Assembly: GCF_000379945.1 (NCBI RefSeq)
Contig: NZ_KB904124.1
Span: 1 to 64,000 of the forward strand
DNA: 64,000 bases
Source of the DNA: Porphyromonas macacae DSM 20710 = JCM 13914
GTDB lineage: Bacteria > Bacteroidota > Bacteroidia > Bacteroidales > Porphyromonadaceae
Direction: 5' to 3'
The notes beneath the pieces are model-generated. The model did not search any database. It was not told the origin of the DNA and was given only the letters and a program-made list of their open reading frames with translations. The position numbers and the translations under genes were made by a program. Below are positions 45,571 to 55,093 of the stretch, one piece after another (the first letter of the stretch is position 1; each line of letters opens with the position of its first letter).

Positions 45571-46299
45571 ATGCGGGAAAACTGGTTTACAATAGGCAGA
45601 AGCGAGCGTTTGGTACTTCTTTTGATTACCCTTTTGCTGGTTTCTCTCTGCTTTATGTTGCTTATGCCGTCCGGAAAAACAGGAACGGCAGGCCTCATGG
45701 CAGCCCCGACCGATACGCTTACAGACTTTCAAAAGAATTTGAAACCGGTGGCTGTTACCCCGGAGAAGCATCCCGAACTGCACACAAAACAGCGGAAAGA
45801 TACCATAATCACCGATGAACACTATGTGGGTCCTCCTGTACATCTGAAAACTTCTTCCGTGCAAAAACTCAAGTCCGGCAGTATGGTGGATATCAATACG
45901 GCAGACAGCGCCTTGTTGACTCGTGTGCCGGGTATCGGAGCCGCTTTTGCCCGTCGCATCGTGCGTCTTAGAGAACGTCTGGGAGGCTTTTATACCGTTA
46001 TGCAGCTGCAAGAGGTTTATGGCATGGATTACGACCGTTATCTTGCCGTTAAACCTTATTTCAGGGTATCCACCGGCCCCGTCCGTTATCCGCTCTGCGA
46101 GTTGAATGCCGATGAATTGCCGGAACATCCGTATCTTAGTTGGGCACAGCGCGATGCCATTAAGAAAGTTATCCGTCGCGAAGGCCGTATACGGAGTTGG
46201 CAGCGGCTGATGCGGCTGGATGAATTTACCCGGGAAGACAGCATCAGGCTGTCGCCCTATTTTACAGAAATCCCCAAAGACACGATACACAGGTTATGA
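45571..46299 (+). CDS. Helix-hairpin-helix (ComEA-like) membrane protein
   Basis: 242 residues. One transmembrane helix near the start (about 13-32), a variable linker, then repeated HhH motifs: VDINTADSALLTRVPGIGAA at about 107-126, a second half at 127-165, and a degenerate repeat at about 170-220 (ELNADELPEHPYLSWAQRDA). Known relatives bind DNA outside the membrane in competence, but Bacteroidota members have no proven role. Overlaps tsaC by 4 bases. Confidence 0.87.
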   Translation: MRENWFTIGRSERLVLLLITLLLVSLCFMLLMPSGKTGTAGLMAAPTDTLTDFQKNLKPVAVTPEKHPELHTKQRKDTIITDEHYVGPPVHLKTSSVQKLKSGSMVDINTADSALLTRVPGIGAAFARRIVRLRERLGGFYTVMQLQEVYGMDYDRYLAVKPYFRVSTGPVRYPLCELNADELPEHPYLSWAQRDAIKKVIRREGRIRSWQRLMRLDEFTREDSIRLSPYFTEIPKDTIHRL

Positions 46300-46934
46300 A
46301 CGGAGAACTCATTAAACTTTATGCCGACAGCCCCAATTACAGAGAAGTTATGCGCGTTGTCGACGCTCTGAGAGACGGCGAAGTCATCATCTTTCCCACC
46401 GGCACGGGCTATGCTTACGGCTGCGATGCCATGCAGCAGCGGTCGGTGGAGCAGATATGCCGGCTCAAAAACATAGACATCAAAAGAAAGTCGCTGGCCG
46501 TACTCTTTGAAAATATGAGCGATGTTTCGTCTTATTGCAAGATCAATAACGATACGTTTAAGTTCATCAAGAAACACCACGAAGGTTTCTTCACTTATAT
46601 CCTGCCGGCTGCAAGCACACTGCCCAAAGCCTTTAAGAACCGCAAGGAAGTGGGTGCCCGTCTGGCTTTTCATCCTGTGGCTAAACTGATTATCAACGAG
46701 TTGGGTACGCCGCTCATGACCAGTTCCCTGCCCAAAGATGAGGAAAACCCCGAATATGCCAGCGACCCCGAACTCATTCAGGAGCGTTACGGGCATCAGG
46801 TCAATTTCATTGTCGATGGCGGCATTGCGGAGTATGCCCCGTCCACCGTTCTGGATTGTACGGCTGTTCCTTTCAAGGTTTTACGCATGGGTTCCGGTGT
46901 CATTACGGATCACGAAGATTTGATTGTTTACTGA
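46296..46934 (+). CDS. tsaC: L-threonylcarbamoyladenylate synthase (YrdC/Sua5 type)
   Basis: 212 residues, YrdC domain only (no Sua5 C-terminal domain). Motifs: GEVIIFPTGTGYAYGCDAM near residue 27, KRKSLAVLFENMSDVS, and GARLAFHPVAKLIINELGTPL with TSSLP. Makes threonylcarbamoyl-AMP for the t6A37 tRNA modification. In the mltG-tcdA-lolD-HHH operon with tcdA, which acts later on the same base. Confidence 0.94.
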   Translation: MNGELIKLYADSPNYREVMRVVDALRDGEVIIFPTGTGYAYGCDAMQQRSVEQICRLKNIDIKRKSLAVLFENMSDVSSYCKINNDTFKFIKKHHEGFFTYILPAASTLPKAFKNRKEVGARLAFHPVAKLIINELGTPLMTSSLPKDEENPEYASDPELIQERYGHQVNFIVDGGIAEYAPSTVLDCTAVPFKVLRMGSGVITDHEDLIVY

Positions 46935-46979
46935 TTTATCCGCGTAAAATAAGAGTGATGTAGCAGAATTTTTTCGCCT

Positions 46980-48215
46980 ATGGTGCTCAATTACATTTTT
47001 ATATCGTTCTTTTTGATTGCTCTCGTTATGGGAGTCGTCGATTTGTTGCTCACCGGGCAGTTATCCGTGTTCGAGGCCATCGTGCAGAGTACTTTCGACC
47101 AGGCGAAGAACGGCTTTGAAATTTCGCTTTATCTTACCGGTGTACTCTGTTTATGGCTCGGTTTTATGCGTATTGCCGAGCGTAGCGGGCTCATGGGGCG
47201 TATTGCCGGCTGGTCTTCGCCCGTGCTCAGCCGTCTGTTTCCCTCTGTACCCAGGGATCATCCGGCTCTCGGAAATATCTTCATGAATTTTGCTGCAAAC
47301 ATTCTGGGGCTCGATAATGCAGCTACGCCGCTCGGCATCAAGACGATGGAGAGCCTTCAGGAGTTGAATGCACAGAAAGAGAGGGCTACCGATGCCATGA
47401 TTATGTTTTTGGCCATCAATGCCAGCGGGCTGACCATTATTCCCACAAGTATCATCGCTTACCGCATGCAGGCCGGAGCCGCCAATCCTGCGGATATTTT
47501 TCTGCCCATCCTGATCGCTACCGCTGTGTCTACTTTGGTGGCTGTGCTCTGTATCGGTTTCAAGCAGCGCATAAACTTCTTACAGCGTCCCCTGCTGCTC
47601 TTTATTCTCAGTTTTGTGGCTCTTATCGGCATCGTCGTTTGGGGAGCCCGTGCACTGCCTCCGCATCTGTTCAGAAGCCTCAGTACCGGCGTCTCGGCTG
47701 TTATTCTTTTCAGTATCATGTGTCTCTTTATCGTTAGCGGTATGCGAGCGCGCATCAATGTCTACGATGCTTTTATAGACGGAGCCAAGGAAGGTTTTAC
47801 CACAGCCATTACCATTGTTCCTTACCTGATTGCCATTTTGGTCGGTATTGGCGTTTTCCGGGCTTGCGGAGCCATGGATTTGCTTATCGAAGGTCTGCGT
47901 AAAGGCATATCCTTGTTCGGGGTGGACACGCAGTTTGTGGAGGCCTTGCCTACCATGCTTATGAAACCGCTCAGCGGCAGCGGAGCACGCGGACTGATGG
48001 TGGATGCCATGCAGACTTACGGTGCCGACAGCTTTGTGGGCAGAATGTGCTGTACCGTGCAGGGCGCTACGGATACCACGCTCTATGTGGTGGCTCTTTA
48101 TTTTGGCGCAGTAAAAGTACGTGACAGCCGCTATACCGTCAGTTACTCCCTTTTGGCCGATTTGGCCGGTGCCGTGACAGCCGTTTTCGTTACTTATCTC
48201 TTTTTCGCCAATTGA
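46980..48215 (+). CDS. SpmA/SpmB-fusion-like (nucleoside recognition domain) membrane protein
   Basis: 411 residues, many transmembrane segments in two homologous halves. The first half has the Gate motif GNIFMNFAANILGLDNAATPLG near residue 99 (shown here in part); the second has FGVDTQFVEALPTMLMKPLSGSGARG near 316. Equivalent to Firmicutes spore-maturation proteins A and B fused end to end, a form common in non-sporulating Bacteroidota. Function unknown; a transporter or gate is assumed. Confidence 0.86.
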   Translation: MVLNYIFISFFLIALVMGVVDLLLTGQLSVFEAIVQSTFDQAKNGFEISLYLTGVLCLWLGFMRIAERSGLMGRIAGWSSPVLSRLFPSVPRDHPALGNIFMNFAANILGLDNAATPLGIKTMESLQELNAQKERATDAMIMFLAINASGLTIIPTSIIAYRMQAGAANPADIFLPILIATAVSTLVAVLCIGFKQRINFLQRPLLLFILSFVALIGIVVWGARALPPHLFRSLSTGVSAVILFSIMCLFIVSGMRARINVYDAFIDGAKEGFTTAITIVPYLIAILVGIGVFRACGAMDLLIEGLRKGISLFGVDTQFVEALPTMLMKPLSGSGARGLMVDAMQTYGADSFVGRMCCTVQGATDTTLYVVALYFGAVKVRDSRYTVSYSLLADLAGAVTAVFVTYLFFAN

Positions 48216-48275
48216 CATTCCGGCTGAAAAAGAAGCTGTTTTCTTAAAATTATAGCAATAAATCAAAGAAAAAAT

Positions 48276-48283
48276 TAACTTTG
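48276..48283 (+). promoter_or_regulatory. -7 promoter element for ybeY
   Basis: TAACTTTG matches TAnnTTTG and lies 29 bases before the ybeY start. No TTTG at the expected -33 position. Confidence 0.5.
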
Positions 48284-48312
48284 AGGTCATTACCAAATAT
48301 TTGTAACACAAG

Positions 48313-48762
48313 ATGATTGCATTTTATGCTGATGATGTAGATTTGCCCCGATTACGCAAGCGCACGGTACGTCGATGGATCGAAGACGTGGCGGAGCGCT
48401 ATCAGAAAGAAGTCGGGGATATATGCTACCAGTTTGTCAATGATGACCGGATACTCCAGACCAATCAGGATTTTCTCGATCATGACTATTATACGGACAT
48501 TATTACTTTCGACGAAACCAAAGACAATGTAATTGCGGGCGATATCATGATCAGTGTGGACACTGTCCGCTCTAATGCCGACCAGTACGATTTGAACTAT
48601 GATGAGGAGTTGCACCGTGTGATTATACACGGCATCCTGCATCTCTGCGGTCTGAAAGATGAGACCGACGAAGACGAAGCGGTGATGCACCGTGCCGAAG
48701 ACGAAGCGCTGGCCATGCTGCGCGAAGAGGTGGGTGAGGATGAGTCTTTGCTCGATGAGTAG
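48313..48762 (+). CDS. ybeY: Endoribonuclease YbeY (16S rRNA maturation)
   Basis: 149 residues. The zinc motif HGILHLCG (about residues 104-111) supplies two histidines; the usual third His (in GYDH) is replaced by KDETDEDE, as in other Bacteroidota. NQDFLDHDYYTDIITF precedes it. Takes part in 16S rRNA 3'-end maturation and ribosome quality control. Single gene, followed by a long hairpin. Confidence 0.93.
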   Translation: MIAFYADDVDLPRLRKRTVRRWIEDVAERYQKEVGDICYQFVNDDRILQTNQDFLDHDYYTDIITFDETKDNVIAGDIMISVDTVRSNADQYDLNYDEELHRVIIHGILHLCGLKDETDEDEAVMHRAEDEALAMLREEVGEDESLLDE

Positions 48763-48794
48763 ACGAAAGACCATATCGCTTTAATAGAAACAAA

Positions 48795-48840
48795 CGACAC
48801 TCCCCGTATTCAAGGAAAATCCTGAATGCGGGGAGTGCCG
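48795..48840. terminator. Long hairpin after ybeY
   Basis: Nearly perfect 20-base stem CGACACTCCCCGTATTCA... with TGAATGCGGGGAGTGCCG, loop of about 4 bases. No strong T-run on the plus side, so it may be a terminator helped by Rho or a stabilising end. Confidence 0.6.
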
Positions 48841-48950
48841 TTATGAGATAATGCTTGGTTGTGACTCTTTTCAATACCATTCGGAGAACAGGGTCTGTTA
48901 CAGGATATTCGAACGACTGGCAACCGCCTTCTTTCCGGTGCCGGAAAAAC

Positions 48951-49061
48951 GTTGCCTGAAGGCTCGAAATTCTTGTTAAGGAAAATAAAAATCCAAGTTA
49001 ACTTCGTTGAAAATCCGTCAGGCAAAGAATAAAAATTCATTGCGTTAAGAATTTTCAATGC
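48951..49061 (+). repeat. Dispersed intergenic repeat R1, copy D
   Basis: Has CTTGTTAAGGAAAATAAAA, the core ATCCAAGTTAACTTCGTT, GAAAATCCGTCAGGCAAAGA and an AAGAATTTTCAAT end, in the same order as copy B read on its minus strand. It lies in the 636-base gap between ybeY and groES. Confidence 0.85.
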
Positions 49062-49234
49062 CAAAATTGCAACTTTTTCGCCTCTATCGGCATCTCTTTC
49101 TTTCTTACGGATATTGGTTTTTAGCCATTCATTTTCGGATGCTTCTTTTGAAATTTGAAAAGGATTATTCATACGCCAAAATGGCACATTCGGAAAATAA
49201 ACATCGACGAAAAAAAATCACACGAATATTTTTT

Positions 49235-49247
49235 TGACAACTTGTCA
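49235..49247. promoter_or_regulatory. Palindrome upstream of the groESL promoter
   Basis: TGACAACTTGTCA, a 13-base palindrome centred 42 bases upstream of the -24 element. It could bind an activator or repressor; no CIRCE (HrcA) sequence is present. Confidence 0.4.
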
Positions 49248-49281
49248 GTAGACTGTTGCTCTCGGTTCTGTTTTTAACCAA

Positions 49282-49297
49282 TGGCACAACTCTTGCA
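49282..49297 (+). promoter_or_regulatory. Sigma-54-type (-24/-12) promoter for groES-groEL
   Basis: TGGCAC, 5 bases, TTGCA: a perfect match to the RpoN consensus. It would start transcription near 49309, about 90 bases before groES. No Bacteroidota TAnnTTTG element was seen between here and groES. Confidence 0.6.
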
Positions 49298-49398
49298 CTT
49301 CGTTTTCAGAGCAACGGAGGATTTACCGGGCGAAACTCGATTTTTCCGAAACTCTTTTGTTTAGCAACAAACAATTAACAAATAAAATTTAACTCGTT

Positions 49399-49668
49399 AT
49401 GAACATTAAACCGTTGGCAGACCGCGTGCTCATTAAGCCGGCTCTTGCAGAAGAAAAAACCGTAAGCGGTATCATTATTCCGGATTCAGCAAAGGAAAAA
49501 CCGCTCAAAGGAACCGTTATTGCCGTAGGCAACGGAACGAAAGATGAAGAGATGGTGGTTAAATGTGATGACACCGTTCTTTATGGCAAATATGCCGGCA
49601 CCGAAATCGAACTCGAAGGTGAAAAATACTTGATTATGCGTCAAAGCGACATTCTCGCTATTATTTAA
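49399..49668 (+). CDS. groS: Co-chaperonin GroES
   Basis: 89 residues, single Cpn10 domain. Start [14 protein letters not shown] and the mobile loop around [18 protein letters not shown] (about 17-34) that contacts GroEL are intact. Caps the GroEL folding chamber. groEL follows after 45 bases. Confidence 0.98.
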   Translation: MNIKPLADRVLIKPALAEEKTVSGIIIPDSAKEKPLKGTVIAVGNGTKDEEMVVKCDDTVLYGKYAGTEIELEGEKYLIMRQSDILAII

Positions 49669-49674
49669 GAATGA

Positions 49675-51363
<1,689 letters not shown>

Positions 51364-51394
51364 TTCTGTCGCTGTAAAAAAACAGTATCATAAT

Positions 51395-51446
51395 GGGGTT
51401 GTGTCAAAATTTATTTGGCACAGCCCCTTTTAGTATCGTCAGAATG
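51395..51446 (+). repeat. Hairpin repeat E1, also the groEL terminator
   Basis: GGGGTTGTGTCAAA and TTTGGCACAGCCCC pair (with G-U pairs), loop of about 6 bases, then TTTT: a good intrinsic terminator. The 3' flank AGTATCGTCAGAATG is also shared with E2 at 52478-52531. No gene in the rest of the gap to 51628. Confidence 0.75.
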
Positions 51447-51628
51447 CATAAAGTAAAAGGTGCTGAGAATGAGGCTGAAGAGAGCTGAGGTACCTGACCG
51501 AAGGCGAATGTAGCACAACGCTGTATTTTTCGCATGATGACACACTGTGTCCTTGACCGTAATCTTCTCGCTTTCTGCATTATTCCGTACCTTTATAAAA
51601 TAAACAAAGCCCACGAGAGGAAATCACC

Positions 51629-52207
51629 ATGACGGAAAAAGAAAAGAAAGAAAGCGGACTGTGGTATAACCCGCTGGATAGCGAATTGTATGCCGAGCTT
51701 ATGCGGGCAAAAAAAATGATGCGCCGCTACAATGCGTTGGAGCCGGACGACAGGGAAGCGATGAGCCGGTTGCTGCACGAGCTTTGCGGTGCCGTGGGCG
51801 AGGGTTCGCATATCTTGCAACCGTTTACCTGCGACTACGGATACAATATTTTTATCGGAAAGAATACATTTGGCAATCATAATATAACGATGCTGGACAG
51901 TGCGCCTATACGTATAGGAGACAACGTACTGATAGGACCGAATGTAAGTTTTTACTCCGTATCGCACCCGATAGAGGCAGATATGCGCCGTATGGGTGTG
52001 GAGCGCGGTCGCCCCATCACTGTGGGGCATGATGTCTGGATTGGCGGAGGATGTACCATACTGCCCGGCGTAACCATCGGAGATCGTGCCATTATCGGTG
52101 CAGGCAGCGTGGTTGCTCATGACATACCGGCAGATACCATAGCCAAAGGAAGTCCGGCAGAGGTTACCCGCAAAATTGCCAATACTCCCAAACACCTCGA
52201 TTACTGA
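51629..52207 (+). CDS. Sugar O-acetyltransferase (maltose/galactoside type)
   Basis: 192 residues. N-terminal MAT segment WYNPLDSELYAELMRAKKMM then hexapeptide repeats of a left-handed beta helix, with the catalytic His region FYSVSHPIEADMRR and the closing VWIGGGCTILPGVTIGD, IIGAGSVVAHDIPADTIAKG. Acetyl-CoA-dependent O-acetylation of a sugar. The exact sugar is unknown. The gene is flanked on both sides by direct copies of the E hairpin repeat. Confidence 0.9.
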   Translation: MTEKEKKESGLWYNPLDSELYAELMRAKKMMRRYNALEPDDREAMSRLLHELCGAVGEGSHILQPFTCDYGYNIFIGKNTFGNHNITMLDSAPIRIGDNVLIGPNVSFYSVSHPIEADMRRMGVERGRPITVGHDVWIGGGCTILPGVTIGDRAIIGAGSVVAHDIPADTIAKGSPAEVTRKIANTPKHLDY

Positions 52208-52477
52208 ATAAAAAGGCAGAAAAACAAACGGTCTCTGTTCAGACAGGATTTGAAAAAAAGATTTCTGTCGGGAATACTCTTCCCAAGAACAGGTTTTGCT
52301 CTTTGCAAACATTTAAAGCATTTGCATATCAAGAAGTTACCTGTGTATGCCGAAATGGAGATTCTTTTATACGATCTCTTTGTCGTATACATGGGAGGGA
52401 AGAATCATATACATGAAGAGTTGCTTATGTATATGAAATAAGAAAATTTATAATCCGACAAATAGATTTTGTTTTCT
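52208..52477. other. Gap after the acetyltransferase: no convincing gene
   Basis: Short frames of about 63 residues exist on both strands here but show no recognisable family features, and I do not call either. Confidence 0.5.
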
Positions 52478-52531
52478 GCGGCTGTGACAAAATTCATCTT
52501 TGGCACAGCACCTTGCAGATACGTCAGAATG
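52478..52531 (+). repeat. Hairpin repeat E2
   Basis: GCGGCTGTGACAAA, a short loop, then TTTGGCACAGCACC, followed by CAGATACGTCAGAATG. Same orientation as E1 and similar over about 50 bases. It overlaps the last codons of the lpxH-like gene. Confidence 0.7.
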
Positions 52532-53339
52532 GGCGGGGCTCCCACTGGTCGAGGAGGAGGTTTTGGCCGTCCCAGACGGCATAACTGTTATAGCGGATCC
52601 AGTCGCCAAGGATGATGACTCTCTTATCGCTCCGCATCGCCAGGTCTAAAAACAGATGCCTGTGTCCGAAGATGAAGAATTCGACTTCGGGATGTTGCTC
52701 GCTATATCTTTTTGCATAGAGCACGAGCGGCTCTTTCTCCACCTCAAAGTATTCGTTTTTATAAGCATGAGGTATCCGGCCTTCCGTCTGCCGTTTCAGT
52801 CCTTGCTTACGGCTATGGAGGCTCCAGCTATGGGCGAAGCCCACCGTCCAGCGCGGATGAATGGCGCTGAACAGAGTTTTGAGAACAGGATTCCGGAAGG
52901 CCTTGTAGATAAGATTGTAGGAAAAACTCTCCGTGCGGTACTCTTCGTCTCCATGAGACAGGCGGAAAGTTTTGCCCAGCAATTTTACTTCGCACGCATT
53001 GCGGTGGACAATGGCTCCCACCTCTTTTTGCAAATAATCGCGTATCCATATATCGTGATTTCCGGTAAAGAAATGGATCTCCACCCCCGCATCGTTCAGC
53101 TCTGCCAGCTTGCCCAGAAAGCGCGTGAAACCGCGTGGCACAACGCTGTGGTATTCATACCAGTAGTCAAACATATCCCCCAACAGATAGAGAGCTATGG
53201 CATCCTGTTTGATATGCTCCAGCCAGCGACAGAGGCAGCGCTCCACACCACGCGGATCTTCATGAAAAGCCGAACCCAGATGTGCATCGCTGGTAAAATA
53301 GATACGGGTGCGTGCAGGTATTCCGCTGTTTGTTTCCAA
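52524..53339 (-). CDS. lpxH: UDP-2,3-diacylglucosamine pyrophosphatase, LpxH-like
   Basis: About 271 residues from a TTG at 53339, 14 bases after the stop of the upstream gene. The only ATG (53438) would overlap that gene by 85 bases and add residues foreign to the family. Metallophosphatase motifs: TSDAHLG, LLGDMFDYW, FTGNHDIW, LSHGDEEY and FGHRHLFLDL. Cleaves UDP-diacylglucosamine to lipid X in lipid A synthesis, at the inner face of the membrane. Confidence 0.88.
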   Translation of the reverse strand: METNSGIPARTRIYFTSDAHLGSAFHEDPRGVERCLCRWLEHIKQDAIALYLLGDMFDYWYEYHSVVPRGFTRFLGKLAELNDAGVEIHFFTGNHDIWIRDYLQKEVGAIVHRNACEVKLLGKTFRLSHGDEEYRTESFSYNLIYKAFRNPVLKTLFSAIHPRWTVGFAHSWSLHSRKQGLKRQTEGRIPHAYKNEYFEVEKEPLVLYAKRYSEQHPEVEFFIFGHRHLFLDLAMRSDKRVIILGDWIRYNSYAVWDGQNLLLDQWEPRPF

Positions 53340-53353
53340 TTTTGTGTAGAAAT

Positions 53354-53671
53354 TTACAGGAAGCCCAGTTCCAGCTTGGCTTCTTCGCTCATCATATCCT
53401 GGTTCCACTCCGGTTCGAAAGTGATATCCACATGGCATTTCTTAATGCCTCGTACGCTTTCGACCTTTATTTTGACGTCTTCGACGATAAAGTCTGCAGC
53501 CGGACAGTTCGGCGCCGTCAGGGTCATGGTGATATTCGCTTCGCCGTTTTCGCCGACTTCCACTTTATAAATCAATCCTAAATCGAATATGTTAACGGGA
53601 ATTTCCGGATCATATACAGTTTTGAGCATCGTAACGATGTCTTCTTCCAACTGCAAAAATTCATTTTCCAT
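53354..53671 (-). CDS. MIP18/DUF59-family iron-sulphur assembly protein
   Basis: 105 residues from the ATG at 53671 (MENEFLQLEED); the longer frame back to 53866 runs through the upstream terminator and is not used. Family motifs VYDPEIPVNIFDLGLIY (about 19-35) and TLTAPNCPAADFI with the conserved Cys (about 55-67). Related to SufT/PaaD; assists iron-sulphur cluster delivery. Just upstream of the LpxH-like gene. Confidence 0.9.
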   Translation of the reverse strand: MENEFLQLEEDIVTMLKTVYDPEIPVNIFDLGLIYKVEVGENGEANITMTLTAPNCPAADFIVEDVKIKVESVRGIKKCHVDITFEPEWNQDMMSEEAKLELGFL

Positions 53672-53735
53672 ATTAAGTCTTCGTTTTCTCTTTGGTAAAG
53701 ATATTAAAAAAGTAAGGGTTACCTTCCATTCGCAC

Positions 53736-53772
53736 AGAATAAAAGAGGGTGAACCCCTTGGGGCCACCCTCT
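53736..53772 (-). terminator. Rho-independent terminator after the pepC-like gene
   Basis: On the minus strand AGAGGGTGGCCCC / GGGGTTCACCCTCT forms a strong stem with a tiny loop, followed by TTTTATT. It lies about 48 bases after the peptidase stop. Confidence 0.88.
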
Positions 53773-53819
53773 GCTCTATAATCAATCTGTTTCGTAGATT
53801 TATATTTATGGCTCGAAAA

Positions 53820-55025
53820 TTATTTCTTAATACCCATCTTTTTGGCGATAGCAGCCGGTATGGCATCTTTATGCACTACGATATTCATGGTACGTCCGGC
53901 CACAAAGTTCCAGGAAGCATACCAGATACCTTTGTAAGCCCCTGTTTCGCCCCATGAGTTTTTCACCATGAAGAACTTCTTACCGGCCTGGTTTTTGGCC
54001 AAACCGTATATTTCCATACCGTGGTCGTCGGTCAGTGTCCAGTTGTCATAGCTTTTTTGACGGTATTCTTGTGTCGGATTGATTTCGGGACAGGTCGGAG
54101 ATTGCACCATGCGGGCGATTTCTGCACGTTTATCCGCATGGCTCAGACCTACCCAGCGAGCCTGATCGGAGCCTTTGGTCTCTATGGTGGCTGCATCCGT
54201 CAGTACGCCTACACCATTGCGTGTAAAGCCATCTTCGCTGACATCCGTCCCCCATGCCACGGTGAAGCCTTTGTCGATTGCATTTTCGATTACGGCCATC
54301 ATCTCTTCGATGGGGATATTATAACTTTTCGCCCAACGCCAGTTGTCTTCGATTTCCAGTACGAACCGGCTGTAGAACGGATGGTGTGTGAAAGAAGTAA
54401 TAGAGATGTAATCATCGGCATTCAAACCCAGCATATTGGCGAAAGACTTCGGAGTATAGTTTTTGCCTTTATAGGTAAAGTTTTCAGGAATTTTACCCAG
54501 ATAAGCCTCGATGATGGCACGGTGTGCTGGTTTCCAGGCAGTGCTCAATTTGCCGTTAGGGTTCTTTATGATAGCATTCAGAAACGCTTTGGAACCGCTG
54601 TCCAATTCACCGAACATATTTTTGTCCGTACCATAGTTCAGGCCTTGATAAACCTCCTGAGGTACAGCTCCGTAATGCTTCAGCACATAAAGAACGTCAT
54701 AGAAAGAGCCGCCTTGTGCGTAGTTGATCTGACCGTGCAGGCGTACAAATTTTTCACCTTTATCAAGATAGCTGTGTGCCACGGTAAACATTTCGCTCAG
54801 GTCATATTCGCCTTTGCCCATACGAAGCAGTTCACTTTCCAGAAAACTGCCGGCGGAGTAGCTCCAACAGGTTCCGGAATTTGCCTGATTCTTAACAGAA
54901 GTAATTTTACACTCCTTAATCACGGTAAACTTGTTGCTTTCGGGTTGCGTTTTTTCTTCGGGTTTTTGTGCTGTCAGGCTCATTGTTCCGAGAGCAACAG
55001 CAGCGAATAATAAAAATTTTTTCAT
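53820..55025 (-). CDS. Exported C1B cysteine peptidase (aminopeptidase C / bleomycin-hydrolase type)
   Basis: 401 residues with a signal peptide (about 1-20), so exported, unlike the cytosolic PepC of Firmicutes. Catalytic Cys53 in NQANSGTCWSYSAGSF, catalytic His in LTDDHGMEIYG and Asn in VKNSWGETG, all present. The Bacteroidota form is usually called C1-family or aminopeptidase C-like. Likely trims peptides outside the cytoplasm. Monocistronic, with its own terminator. Confidence 0.9.
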   Translation of the reverse strand: MKKFLLFAAVALGTMSLTAQKPEEKTQPESNKFTVIKECKITSVKNQANSGTCWSYSAGSFLESELLRMGKGEYDLSEMFTVAHSYLDKGEKFVRLHGQINYAQGGSFYDVLYVLKHYGAVPQEVYQGLNYGTDKNMFGELDSGSKAFLNAIIKNPNGKLSTAWKPAHRAIIEAYLGKIPENFTYKGKNYTPKSFANMLGLNADDYISITSFTHHPFYSRFVLEIEDNWRWAKSYNIPIEEMMAVIENAIDKGFTVAWGTDVSEDGFTRNGVGVLTDAATIETKGSDQARWVGLSHADKRAEIARMVQSPTCPEINPTQEYRQKSYDNWTLTDDHGMEIYGLAKNQAGKKFFMVKNSWGETGAYKGIWYASWNFVAGRTMNIVVHKDAIPAAIAKKMGIKK

Positions 55026-55093
55026 ATTAAATAGAAAGGATTAATTGAATGAATTCAAGGATAACACACAAATATAAAAAATATTTATGTAGG

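Noticed and set aside
49200-49398. CIRCE-type HrcA operator upstream of groES
   Set aside because: No TTAGCACTC-N9-GAGTGCTAA-like inverted repeat is present; only an unrelated 13-base palindrome was found.
52250-52441. 63-residue plus-strand frame in the gap after the acetyltransferase
   Set aside because: No recognisable features, no operon spacing; an equally long frame lies on the other strand.
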